NCBI GenBank assembly: GCA_946055775.1
Contig: CAMGHE010000005.1
Coordinates: 1 to 38,311, forward strand
Origin: an uncultured Bacteroidales bacterium
GTDB lineage: Bacteria; Bacteroidota; Bacteroidia; Bacteroidales; Bacteroidaceae
Reading direction: 5' to 3'
DNA length: 38,311 nucleotides
A program made the translations under genes and the position numbers. Below are positions 32,201 to 38,311 of the stretch, one piece after another (position 1 is the stretch's first letter; each line of letters starts with the position of its first letter). The notes under the pieces were generated by a model. The model was not told where the DNA came from and did no database searches. It worked only from the letters and a program-made list of their open reading frames with translations.

Positions 32201-33968
32201 TCTCTGCCGTCAGGTGCAGGCCGTCCAGCAGGGCGCTGCCCGCCGTCAGTCGGTCAATGTCGGCCTCGGCCTTCAGCCGTGCCGCCATCGTTGTGGGGTC
32301 GAAGCCCCGACCCTCGGCCTTCAGGCGGCCCGTGAACGCCGTGAGTCCGCTGCCCGGCAGCAGGCGTCCCAGCGGCAGGCCCTTGGCGTTGGCCGCTATG
32401 CGGTAGTGTTCCGTCTGCGTGTTGGCCATCAGGTGTGCGCCCAAACTGCCCCCCGCCGTCTGCAGCGCCATGTCGGCCGTGTAGGCTGTGCCTTCCGCCT
32501 TCAGGTGCCCCTTCAGTCGGGTGGCCGAGGGTATGTTCATCGTCCCTTCCATACCGCTCAGGCGCGTCAGACGTGCCCCGTCGGCCACCTCGGCCGTCAG
32601 GCGCACATCCATCGTGCGCCGGTTGTCGTCGGCCAGCGCCGTTGCGTGGCCGCCCGCCGTCAGGGTCAGGAGGTGGGGAATGTCCAGGCGTCCCTCTTCG
32701 ATGGCCAGGTGGGCCATGTTGCCCGCCACCTTGACGCCCAGCGTCATGCCCTGGTCAGGCAGCGCCGCCAGGGCCTCTGGCGTCACGATGCCCGCCAGCA
32801 GCGGCGCCAAGTCGCTACGCCCCGCTGTGGCCGACAGCAGCACCTGCATCGTACCCTGTGCCATGCTGTCCAGCGCCGTATAGGGGATGTCGGCCTCGGC
32901 CGTCAGCGTGCTCTGCGGAAGGCGCAGCGTCAGCGTGGGGATGCTGATGCCGCGGCTGTCCATACACAGACTGCCTGTGGCATCTGTCAGGTGCAGTCCT
33001 GCATGCTCGGTCATGGCCAGGTGCGACAGGCGCATCTTCACGCCGCCGTTCTCCGACACCAGCGAATCTATCGTGGCGCGCACGTCGGTCAGCGCGATAT
33101 AGTCGGCGCTGAGCCCCTCGGGTACGGCATAGCCCTTCCACAGCCACTGGCGGCTGTGGCGGAATGCGGTGTTGGGCTGTGGTCCGGCGGTTGTCGGCGC
33201 GACGTGACGTGTGGCATAGGTCAGGGCATTGCCTTCGAGGTGGATGCGGTTGGCGGCATAGCGCCCTGTGCCCGTGTGGAAGTCGCCGCCGCCGAGACTG
33301 GCCAGCGTGATATCGGCGCCGATGCGCAGGCTGTCGCCGGGCATGGAGAGCACCAGGGACGTGCGGCGCAGACTGACGTCGTCGGCCACGATGTGCCAGG
33401 GCATGGCGGCTGTGGTGTCGGGGGCCTCTTCGCGGGCGGTGTCGCTCAGGGCAACATAGAGGTGGGCGCGTTCCACCAGAGCATGGTCCAACCTCACCTC
33501 GCCATCGGCCCAGGCTATGCCGTGCGCACTGGCCTCGGCATGGCCTATGGTCCCCATGATGCCCGTGTTGCTCACCATGTCGCGCGTGTCGAGCAGCACA
33601 TCGTCGAGCGTCAGACCGTCCACGTCGGCGCGGCCCTGTAGCAGGGGCAGCAGACGCACGTCCAGACGTACCTGGCGAGCAGCGAGCAGCGTGTCGCGGG
33701 GTGTCTGACATACGGTCAGGTCGTGCAGCGTCAGGTCCAGGGGGAAGGCCAGACGCACCTGGCGCAAACTGATCTGCATCCCCGTGCTCTCCGAGAGCAT
33801 GGCGGTGACGCGCTGCGCTACCCAGTTTTGTATGGGCGGAATATAGAGAAGGACCGCCAGCATGAAGAAGAGGATGAAGGGCGAGGCCAGCACCCATAGG
33901 GCGCGGCGCACCCATCGTTTCCTTCGCTGCTGGCGTGTCGTGGTCTGAGATGCACTGCTTTTCTTCAT
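29295..33968 (-). CDS. tamB: Translocation and assembly module protein TamB (DUF490)
   Basis: A 1557-aa AsmA-like envelope protein. An N-terminal basic stretch and a single membrane anchor (about 22-43, LWVLASPFILFFMLAVLLYIP) precede a long periplasmic beta-rich body with repeating amphipathic strands, and the conserved TamB domain lies at the C-terminus (about 1180-1557; LPVIPLKTFDIVPGSYVEFTGDVANPTLNIAAKE). Such proteins are thought to bridge the inner and outer membranes and work with the Omp85 partner, encoded 69 nt downstream. The start at 33968 is fixed by a perfect promoter just upstream (33974-34005); longer in-frame starts would lie inside or before that promoter. The transcript appears almost leaderless. 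Confidence 0.93.
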   Translation of the reverse strand: MKKSSASQTTTRQQRRKRWVRRALWVLASPFILFFMLAVLLYIPPIQNWVAQRVTAMLSESTGMQISLRQVRLAFPLDLTLHDLTVCQTPRDTLLAARQVRLDVRLLPLLQGRADVDGLTLDDVLLDTRDMVSNTGIMGTIGHAEASAHGIAWADGEVRLDHALVERAHLYVALSDTAREEAPDTTAAMPWHIVADDVSLRRTSLVLSMPGDSLRIGADITLASLGGGDFHTGTGRYAANRIHLEGNALTYATRHVAPTTAGPQPNTAFRHSRQWLWKGYAVPEGLSADYIALTDVRATIDSLVSENGGVKMRLSHLAMTEHAGLHLTDATGSLCMDSRGISIPTLTLRLPQSTLTAEADIPYTALDSMAQGTMQVLLSATAGRSDLAPLLAGIVTPEALAALPDQGMTLGVKVAGNMAHLAIEEGRLDIPHLLTLTAGGHATALADDNRRTMDVRLTAEVADGARLTRLSGMEGTMNIPSATRLKGHLKAEGTAYTADMALQTAGGSLGAHLMANTQTEHYRIAANAKGLPLGRLLPGSGLTAFTGRLKAEGRGFDPTTMAARLKAEADIDRLTAGSALLDGLHLTAESGQQRARATFSADNTFARGRGELTAAWGRQIEALLTADIDEVHLSDLMGQKDTLGLGVTTHLALTADSRQRTLALHGALTNIRFLTPRKSIMARDLTMDFATSADTTTAAVTAGDLTLALGAEGRLTQIGNGLNALTAALAAQMEQRTIDLQDLRRTLPTLQVNLTAGRENPLSKILRFRGLGYETAHVSLRTSPEEGLSGEARVGRMEQGGLLIDTINARLTQDTAGVHLRSEFYNYTKHNPNKFRAIIDAFIQQQAAGAHIDFFDARGRKGIDLGLRATAGEGGLQLSVFPETPVIAYRNFRINGDNYVFLGREHEVRADIDLLADDGTALSLQGSPTDSINDLTLSMLNVNLDELSDVLPFMPRLGGRLSGDVHVTAGRFEPSLSAAALVQTQSLTFEGALLGDLGMEAFYLPTADGAHYAHAYISADEREVMQCEGTYRDERFEGKAHIDGLPLQMANGFLAGTDFMLDGYAKGDVSLTQQGADLRMDGTLAFDEAHILSDAYGINLAMDTTTLALNNSRLLFDAFALRSNGRGNPLEITGALDMSQMDNMRMNLTMKAKNFELVNTRRKMSSLLYGKVYADFIGQLNGSADAVTVRGKMDILDRTDMTYILKDSPLTVDDRLADLVRFVDLTDTARVETEEAVTVGGFNMIMGISISDAARFCCNLSEDGTNYVNLEGGGDLTMRITEQGDFRLTGRLTAQSGKMKYSLPVIPLKTFDIVPGSYVEFTGDVANPTLNIAAKERMKTTITENDVPRAVAFDVGVAITQPLDRMGLEFTIEAPEDLAMQNQLAAMGADQRSKTAVAMLATGMFMTDDMLTGGTGFKASNALNAFLQSEIQNIAGNALRTFDLSVGMETGTSKAGTETTDYSFRFAKRFWNNRISVIIGGKVSTGEDAENSAASFIDNIAVEYRLDRSATRYVKVFYDRSTHDPLEGQLTQTGAGLVLRRKTEKLGELFLFRHKKD

Positions 33969-33973
33969 GCTTG

Positions 33974-34005
33974 CAAAGTTACTACACCGGGGCAATGTGG
34001 CCAAA
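33974..34005 (-). promoter_or_regulatory. Consensus promoter of tamB, near-leaderless
   Basis: Minus-strand TTTG (34002-34005), 20-nt spacer, TAACTTTG (33974-33981), a full match to the Bacteroidota consensus. Only five bases separate the -7 box from the tamB ATG at 33968, so the expected transcription start is at or within a few bases of the ATG. Confidence 0.75.
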
Positions 34006-34082
34006 TCCCCGCCGCGCGAAATAAGCGCCGGGGAGCAGGCAAAAGGTGCGGCAGGGGCCACCATACCAGCAGACATAATGAA

Positions 34083-34120
34083 GACAGGTGCCGCGACCTA
34101 TGCCGCGACACCTGCCTGTC
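34083..34120 (-). terminator. Hairpin downstream of the smalltalk gene
   Basis: GACAGGTGCCGCG pairs imperfectly (one bulge) with the segment ending CACCTGCCTGTC. It lies about 85 nt past the stop of the smalltalk gene and before the tamB promoter. No U-run. Confidence 0.45.
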
Positions 34121-34204
34121 TGGATTATGGTTGGGGGCAGCCGGGTCAGTTGCCCCAGATGCTGCTGTTCTGCTCCTTGTCCCACATAATGGTGGGGGCG
34201 GTGG

Positions 34205-34348
34205 CTAAGGCATCTGGCAACCGGTGAAGACGCCCGCCAGGGCTGTGAGGGCGGCGATGACCACCTGTATGACGATGCCCCAAGGGTTGCGCTTTGGGGA
34301 GCCTGCGGCGGTCTGTGCATCGCTGATGTTGACGTTTTTCTGTGCCAT
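34205..34348 (-). CDS. Smalltalk family small membrane protein
   Basis: A 47-aa protein. A hydrophilic N-terminus (MAQKNVNISDAQTAAGSPKR) is followed by one hydrophobic helix (about 23-41, WGIVIQVVIAALTALAGVF) and a short end, TGCQMP, with a single cysteine. The pattern (short basic lead, Ile/Val/Leu helix with LTA, GVxxGC-type ending) matches the Bacteroidota family called 'smalltalk protein', of unknown function. Family members often stand near amidase or HU-like DNA-binding genes; none is here, as it sits alone between tamB and the GH16 gene. Its promoter is probably the -7 box at 34474-34481, giving a leader of about 120 nt. No clear ribosome-binding site, which is usual in this phylum. 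Confidence 0.8.
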   Translation of the reverse strand: MAQKNVNISDAQTAAGSPKRNPWGIVIQVVIAALTALAGVFTGCQMP

Positions 34349-34455
34349 GTGTCAAAAGGTTTTATATGGGTGAGACAATCGGTTGGGTGTGGTGGGGACA
34401 CATGGCGTGATGACTGCCGGCATTTGGCCCGGGCGGTGCGGCCTGCACCAACGCC

Positions 34456-34502
34456 AAGTGCCCTTCCACACTGCAAAATTACTGCGGTGCAGAAGGGCAC
34501 TT
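34456..34502 (-). terminator. Hairpin after the GH16 gene
   Basis: AAGTGCCCTTC (34456-34466) is perfectly complementary to 34492-34502, with further partial pairing inside. It lies about 50 nt past the GH16 stop on the minus strand. The loop contains a promoter box (34474-34481). No U-run follows the stem, so terminator strength is uncertain. Confidence 0.55.
34474..34481 (-). promoter_or_regulatory. -7 box of the smalltalk gene, inside the hairpin loop
   Basis: Minus-strand TAATTTTG, matching TAnnTTTG; no -33 TTTG. It lies in the apical part of the hairpin at 34456-34502. Confidence 0.45.
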
Positions 34503-34553
34503 CACGTTGTTGTAGGGTGTGCAGGCGCTGGAACGCCGTTTGCGGGGGCTGCG

Positions 34554-36365
34554 TCAGGGTATTAACACCTTGCCGCTCAGCGTGGTGTGGCCATCGGTGG
34601 CGCGCACCACATAGGCGCCCTTTTCTGTGGTGGGCAAGACGATGGTGCCGTGGGCGGCGTCGGCCGTGAAGCGGCGCACGATGCGGCCCTTCATGTCGGC
34701 CATGCTCACGCTCACCTGTCCGCCGAAGGCGCTCAGGTCAATGCACGGCATGGCGCCCAAAGTGGTGACGAAGGGGCGCTCGGCTGTGGCCGTGGCGTCG
34801 TGGATGGCATCGGGCTGCGAGCGAACCTTATAGAAGCGGACGTAGTCGATATAGTATTTCAGGGGGAAGGCCGACTTGTCGATGCCGTCGCTATCCTTCA
34901 GTGCCAGGTTGAGCAGGAGGAACAGCGGCGTCTTGAACGGGTTTTCCACCTTGCAGTAGGTGCCCACGGGCTGCACCGTGCGGGCCAGCGACGTCACGTT
35001 GAGCAGTTCGCCGTCCAGATAGAGGCGGATAGACAGGCTGTCCCAGTCCATGCGCCAGACGTGGTATTTCGAACTCCAGTCGGGGTCCTGACCGGTGAAG
35101 TGGGTGAAGGGCGTCTTGACCGTGCGCCACTGGCTGCCTCCGGTGGCGTTGCTCCATGCCACATTGGCCAGGATGCTCTTGCTGTAGAACTCGAGGATAT
35201 CCACCTCGCCGCAGGCCGGCCAGGCGCCGTTGGTCTCGGGGTAGCCCTTGCACCAGATGGCGGGCCATGCGCCGCTCGAGGTGGGAATCTTGGCGCGTAT
35301 CTCCATGCGGCCGTAGAGCAGGTCCTGCTTGTGGGCCGTGATGACCGACGAGGAGGTGTAGTAGGCGTACTGTCGGTTTTCCTTCCACGACGAGGACGAG
35401 GGGTTGTAGTTGGGGTTGGCCACGGTCTCGACGCGGGCCGTGATGACCAGGTTGCCATCTTCGCAGATGGCGTTGTCGGGCTGGTACCACTGCGGCTCGC
35501 TGTTGCGCACGAAGCCGCGCTCATAACTCCAGTTGTCCTCGTTCAGGCGGCCGTCCGTGTCAAACTCGTCCGCCCATACCAGTTCGTAACCCGAATCGTC
35601 GTCGGTGGCGGCTTTCAGGTCATCGTCGCTGACGGGGTCGAAGTGCCACACCGAGGCCGAGTTGAGGTTGACCGTGCGCCAGGCCACGATGACGCCTATC
35701 TTGTCGGCATGGACGGGGTTTTTCGTTCCTTCGCGGATAAGGAAGGCGCGCTGCTGCCCCAGAGAGTTGAGGCTGAAGCCCGTGCCCTGTGCGGCCAGGT
35801 CCTGCACCGTCACCTTGGCGCTCAGTTCGCCCGTGTTGCGCATGTAGCGTCCCGTGGCTTTGTTGACAATCTTGAGCGTGGTGCCGGTGGCAGTGGCTTT
35901 GACAAATTTCCACATGGCGCGGGGCGAGGCCGAACGGTCGTTCCACTTCAGTTGTTCGCCGCTTTTGATGCTCATGTCATAGATAACGGCGTCCTGACAG
36001 TAAGCCATGGAGGGTCCCGAGACGATGTAATACCAGTATTCGTTCTCGTCATCGCTCACCTTGACGCTGTTGACGGCAGCCTGATAGGTGGCGGTGGCTT
36101 CCTTCACCTGAGCCACTGTCGTGGCGTCCTCGATAGCCTGAGCAAAGGCTGTGCGGGCCTCGGCGGAATAGCAACCGGGGGTGTCGCCCTCAGCGGTGAG
36201 CGTGTTGAGCAGTTCGCGTGCCGTGGCTTTGGCGGCATCGAGGGCATCGTCGGCCATGGTCAACGGGATGGGTGTGGCAGACATGCTGGCGGCATGGGCG
36301 GAACTCCCTGCTGCGAGGACAAGGGCCGCAGCAACCAACCAGCGGAGGGCATCATGTTTTCTCAT
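34554..36365 (-). CDS. Secreted GH16 glucanase-type hydrolase with type IX-like C-terminal domain
   Basis: A 603-aa exported enzyme. The signal peptide covers about 1-25 (LRWLVAAALVLAAGSSAHAA). Next come a short helical FIVAR-like region (about 38-100) and a beta-trefoil-like or lectin-like segment (about 105-245; IVSGPSMAYCQDAVIYD, IVNKATGRYMRNTG). The GH16 jelly roll is at about 255-510, with the catalytic ExDxxE in GEVDILEF (E387 nucleophile, D389, E392 acid/base). The family cleaves beta-1,3 or mixed beta-1,3/1,4 glucans; the subfamily is unresolved. The final 75 residues (VSMADMKGRIVRRF, GAYVVRATDGHTTLSGKVLIP) resemble type IX secretion sorting domains. It has its own -7 box at 36429-36436 and ends before a hairpin. 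Confidence 0.92.
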   Translation of the reverse strand: MRKHDALRWLVAAALVLAAGSSAHAASMSATPIPLTMADDALDAAKATARELLNTLTAEGDTPGCYSAEARTAFAQAIEDATTVAQVKEATATYQAAVNSVKVSDDENEYWYYIVSGPSMAYCQDAVIYDMSIKSGEQLKWNDRSASPRAMWKFVKATATGTTLKIVNKATGRYMRNTGELSAKVTVQDLAAQGTGFSLNSLGQQRAFLIREGTKNPVHADKIGVIVAWRTVNLNSASVWHFDPVSDDDLKAATDDDSGYELVWADEFDTDGRLNEDNWSYERGFVRNSEPQWYQPDNAICEDGNLVITARVETVANPNYNPSSSSWKENRQYAYYTSSSVITAHKQDLLYGRMEIRAKIPTSSGAWPAIWCKGYPETNGAWPACGEVDILEFYSKSILANVAWSNATGGSQWRTVKTPFTHFTGQDPDWSSKYHVWRMDWDSLSIRLYLDGELLNVTSLARTVQPVGTYCKVENPFKTPLFLLLNLALKDSDGIDKSAFPLKYYIDYVRFYKVRSQPDAIHDATATAERPFVTTLGAMPCIDLSAFGGQVSVSMADMKGRIVRRFTADAAHGTIVLPTTEKGAYVVRATDGHTTLSGKVLIP

Positions 36366-36425
36366 ACAGACAATGGTGAGGGTTTAGTTTTGGTGATTAT
36401 GTGATGGGGGTTGTGGCTTGCGCCA

Positions 36426-36923
36426 TTACAAAGTTACGATGATTTGCAGGACCATGGGGTGGCGCGCCTGATTTTTAACGCTTCGTCGGCGCGAGGGGGG
36501 GGCAACGGCGAAAACCGATTGCGTTATGATCAAATAGTCGTTGAGGTGGCTCTGTATCTCCTCGTAGTGGGTGGAGATGTTGGCCGTGGCGTTCTTCAAC
36601 TCGTTGTAGAGCGCGGCGGTCAGCACCCCTGCCCGGGCGGAGGTGGCGGCAGCGAGCGTGGCAATACCAGCCTCCCCCGTGAGCGGCTTAGTGAAGACCA
36701 GGCGCACGGAGGTGGTGGTAGGCACGCTGTGCTCGTAGATATTAAAATTGGAGAGGTGGGTAAAAGCCGTATTGGAGAGCAGTCCGGCATAGAAGGCAGA
36801 AGCGAGCGGCAGGGTCGAAGGTCCGCCGCCGCTGATGTTCTCGTCCCACTGGTTGCGCTGGTAGATATGGCACAGATAGAGAGTACAAGGGGAGGTAGAA
36901 AAGACACGCCGCCGGGCTGACAA
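36426..36923 (-). pseudogene. 5'-truncated gene fragment, unrecognised
   Basis: An open frame of about 165 codons with no ATG near its start; the only possible initiator is a TTG at the very edge. Codon use is strongly GC-ending, like the core genes, and the translation looks like real protein (ASAFYAGLLSNTAFTHL, VRLVFTKPLTGEAGIATL, ALYNELKNATANISTHYEEI), so I read it as the 3' part of a gene whose front is missing. I do not recognise the family. The frame begins where the AT-rich hsdS stub ends (36925), so the two are joined at a breakpoint. Near its end a run of eight G/C (about 36495-36502) could hide a frameshift, so the last 30 codons are uncertain. Its stop abuts the GH16 promoter box. 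Confidence 0.5.
36429..36436 (-). promoter_or_regulatory. -7 promoter box of the GH16 gene
   Basis: Minus-strand TAACTTTG, matching TAnnTTTG. It implies a leader of about 60 nt before ATG 36365. It overlaps the last codons before the stop of the upstream gene fragment. No clear -33 box. Confidence 0.6.
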
Positions 36924-36924
36924 A

Positions 36925-37014
36925 TCATAAATTATATATTGTTCCTGATTGAGGAGTTATAGTTATTGTGCAGATTTGAGCAATCTCTCCCAACTTATAC
37001 TTCTTCATTTCCAT
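36925..37014 (-). pseudogene. hsdS: hsdS stub: first 29 codons of a type I restriction specificity subunit
   Basis: ATG at 37014, five nt after the rhuM stop, opens a frame whose start (MEMKKYKLGEIAQIC) is the characteristic N-terminus of type I restriction-modification specificity subunits, which choose the DNA target. It stops at a TGA (36925-36927) after 29 codons, whereas HsdS is normally about 400 aa. Base composition is AT-rich like rhuM up to the stop and then switches abruptly to GC-rich. The gene is therefore cut off at a junction, not merely shortened by a point mutation. It would have been co-transcribed with hsdM and rhuM. Confidence 0.7.
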
Positions 37015-37019
37015 AACTT

Positions 37020-38033
37020 CTACTTTTTATCCTCCAACAGACCTCTAACTTGTTTGTCAAAGTCAGAATCAATCCGTTGGGTTTTGTTGAAAATGTCATA
37101 TTCACCTTCTGCCTTCTCTTTGGCTTGAGCAGCAGACACATGGCCTTTGTCGGGGAGTAACTGATAACGACGGAATGTCAAGAATTCATTAACCGACAAG
37201 GAGAATTGCTCCATGTTGAATGTATTCTCTCGTTCTATCAAATCCTCGATATAGTCAAAATATCCGCTAACCGCACGCTCCAATTGTCTAATCTCTTTTT
37301 CCTGCAGGTAGTTTTTAGCCACGGTCACGTCCGACTTCAATATACGCCCATCGGGAGCATTCTTCCATGTGGTCAAACCCATATGATCCTTCGTATGGTC
37401 GGATTTCGTGTAGATGATTTCTGCAGCCGTCTGCCCTGTGATGGCATAGTGGAAGCGGTTTTGTATCATGGCATAAAAATCACGTGTCGTTGGCGAGTTC
37501 TTGTCATAGTCGATGCAGCACTCGGCATAGATATCGGTGATTTGCTGCCAAATACGGCGCTCACTGGCCCGGATGGAGCGGACCCTTTCGAGCAACTCTC
37601 GGAAGTAGTCCTTCCCAAAGACGGCGTTACCTTGCTTCAGCCGCTCATCATCCATGGCAAAGCCCTTCTTGATGTACTCGTTGAGAATCTTTGTTGCCCA
37701 TTGGCGGAAACGGGTAGCCTTCAGGGATGACACTCGATAGCCCACGGCAATGATGGCATCAAGACTGTAGAACTTGGTCGAGGATGTCTGTGTCTTGCCT
37801 TCGATAGCACCATGTTCAGTGGTATGTTCCATTTTGGAACATACCATATCTTCTTCTAACTCACCTTCTTTGAAGATATTCCCCAAGTGTTTGGTAATGG
37901 CAGGGCGTTGCACCCCGAAAAGTTGCGCCATTGCCTTCTGAGTACACCATATGGTCTCATCCTTTATGACCACCTGCACCTTGCCCTCTTCATCGGGCAG
38001 GCTATATAATAAGAACTGTATTTCGTGACTCAT
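37020..38033 (-). CDS. rhuM: Virulence RhuM family protein
   Basis: A 337-aa RhuM-family protein (PF13310 type). Visible family features are the N-terminal winged-helix-like part (ETIWCTQKAMAQLFGVQRPAITKHLGNIFKEGEL), the conserved FYSLDAIIAVGYRVSSLKATRFRQWAT block, and the helical C-terminal half (LLERVRSIRASERRIWQQITDIYAEC; VTVAKNYLQEKEIRQLERAV). The family was named from a Salmonella pathogenicity island, but in commensals it commonly sits within type I restriction-modification operons. That is the setting here: 39 nt after hsdM and 5 nt before the hsdS stub. Its molecular function is unknown; DNA binding is inferred from the N-terminus. AT-rich codon use marks it as recently acquired compared with the GC-rich core genes. 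Confidence 0.92.
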   Translation of the reverse strand: MSHEIQFLLYSLPDEEGKVQVVIKDETIWCTQKAMAQLFGVQRPAITKHLGNIFKEGELEEDMVCSKMEHTTEHGAIEGKTQTSSTKFYSLDAIIAVGYRVSSLKATRFRQWATKILNEYIKKGFAMDDERLKQGNAVFGKDYFRELLERVRSIRASERRIWQQITDIYAECCIDYDKNSPTTRDFYAMIQNRFHYAITGQTAAEIIYTKSDHTKDHMGLTTWKNAPDGRILKSDVTVAKNYLQEKEIRQLERAVSGYFDYIEDLIERENTFNMEQFSLSVNEFLTFRRYQLLPDKGHVSAAQAKEKAEGEYDIFNKTQRIDSDFDKQVRGLLEDKK

Positions 38034-38072
38034 TGTTTGTTCAACTTCTTAAGTTTATATTTTGAGGTTAGT

Positions 38073-38311
38073 TCATTCGTTGGCCTTTGTTGGATTGAAA
38101 TGCAAAGCGTCCAATTGCTTCATTATCTCAGACTCCAATCTGTGACTCTCTTCAAATTGTTTTGCCAATGTCTGCTTGTATTCGTCCATACGGCGATTAA
38201 ACTCTTCTTCTGTGATGTCCACATAGTCAATCTTGATGTCGAAGTATTGACCCGCCGACAGACTGTAGCCTTTCTCTTTGATTTCATCGTAGGAAACAGC
38301 CACTGAGAAAT
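38073..38311 (-). CDS. hsdM: Type I restriction-modification methyltransferase subunit HsdM, C-terminal end (partial)
   Basis: The last 79 or so codons of a gene that runs off the right edge. The translation (SYDEIKEKGYSLSAGQYF, then DYVDITEEEFNRRMDEY) is the conserved C-terminus of HsdM, the N6-adenine methyltransferase subunit of type I restriction-modification systems. The catalytic part lies outside the window. The frame remains open to the window end; no true start is present. It is followed 39 nt later by rhuM. Codon use is AT-rich. Confidence 0.85.
   Translation of the reverse strand, partial: FSVAVSYDEIKEKGYSLSAGQYFDIKIDYVDITEEEFNRRMDEYKQTLAKQFEESHRLESEIMKQLDALHFNPTKANE

Noticed and set aside
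34157-34198. Mini-frame downstream of the smalltalk gene on the minus strand (13 codons starting MWDKEQ)
   Set aside because: Too short to support; the smalltalk protein already has a family-like C-terminus, so a frameshift extension is unnecessary.
34347-34500. Riboswitch in the smalltalk leader
   Set aside because: About 120 nt with one hairpin, but I could not match any known ligand-binding core.
36411-36920. Plus-strand open frame opposite the gene fragment
   Set aside because: Its composition (Gly/Arg-rich, irregular) is that of an antisense shadow; codon bias favours the minus-strand frame.

Overview
The window looks like a GC-rich chromosomal segment of a Bacteroidales bacterium, most likely Prevotellaceae or a close relative. 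The evidence is repeated Bacteroidota-type promoter elements (-7 TAnnTTTG, sometimes with TTTG 20 nt upstream), a TamB plus lipoprotein TamA (TamL-like) pair, a 'smalltalk' mini-protein, a type IX-like C-terminal domain on a secreted GH16 enzyme, and a host-glycan hydrolase repertoire. No RNA gene, plasmid origin, phage module or CRISPR array was seen. Base composition is high-GC to about 36.92 kb, apart from the first 240 bases, and then drops sharply.

Layout. (1) 0.2-3.2 kb: a Fic enzyme (+) converges on an AAA-ATPase/PD-(D/E)XK protein (-). (2) 3.2-5.7 kb: a minus-strand envelope-glycan cluster of glycosyltransferase, Kdo/WaaP-like sugar kinase and glycosyltransferase. (3) 5.7-10.5 kb: a secreted GH20 hexosaminidase with an N-terminal leucine-rich-repeat region, tsaE, an intergenic region rich in repeats, an MscS channel and a secreted NlpC/P60 hydrolase. 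(4) 10.8-12.8 kb: ridA, a LOG-family gene and murG in one tight minus-strand operon. (5) 13.1-17.8 kb: cysE, a THUMP RNA methyltransferase and an S9 dipeptidyl peptidase. (6) 18.2-22.2 kb: sufC-sufD-sufS and rnhB on the plus strand. No sufB precedes sufC; a long palindromic element fills the leader instead. (7) 22.6-34.0 kb: a long minus-strand series of tamB, tamL, GH33 sialidase, GH29 fucosidase and a small secreted protein. (8) 34.2-36.4 kb: a smalltalk protein and a secreted GH16 glucanase. (9) 36.4-38.3 kb: a gene fragment without a start abuts an AT-rich segment holding the end of hsdM, a complete rhuM and a 29-codon hsdS stub.

Together the genes suggest a gut or oral commensal that trims host glycans (sialidase, fucosidase, hexosaminidase) and possibly beta-glucans (GH16). 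Its outer-membrane assembly genes lie in line with two of those enzymes. The features most worth a second look are a dispersed promoter-plus-hairpin repeat (two copies, 13.5 kb apart), an exact 21-bp tandem array fused to a 19-bp perfect stem, three intergenic hairpins sharing a GGCCGGCAC stem, the palindrome in the suf leader, a near-leaderless tamB promoter, and the broken type I restriction locus at the compositional boundary.
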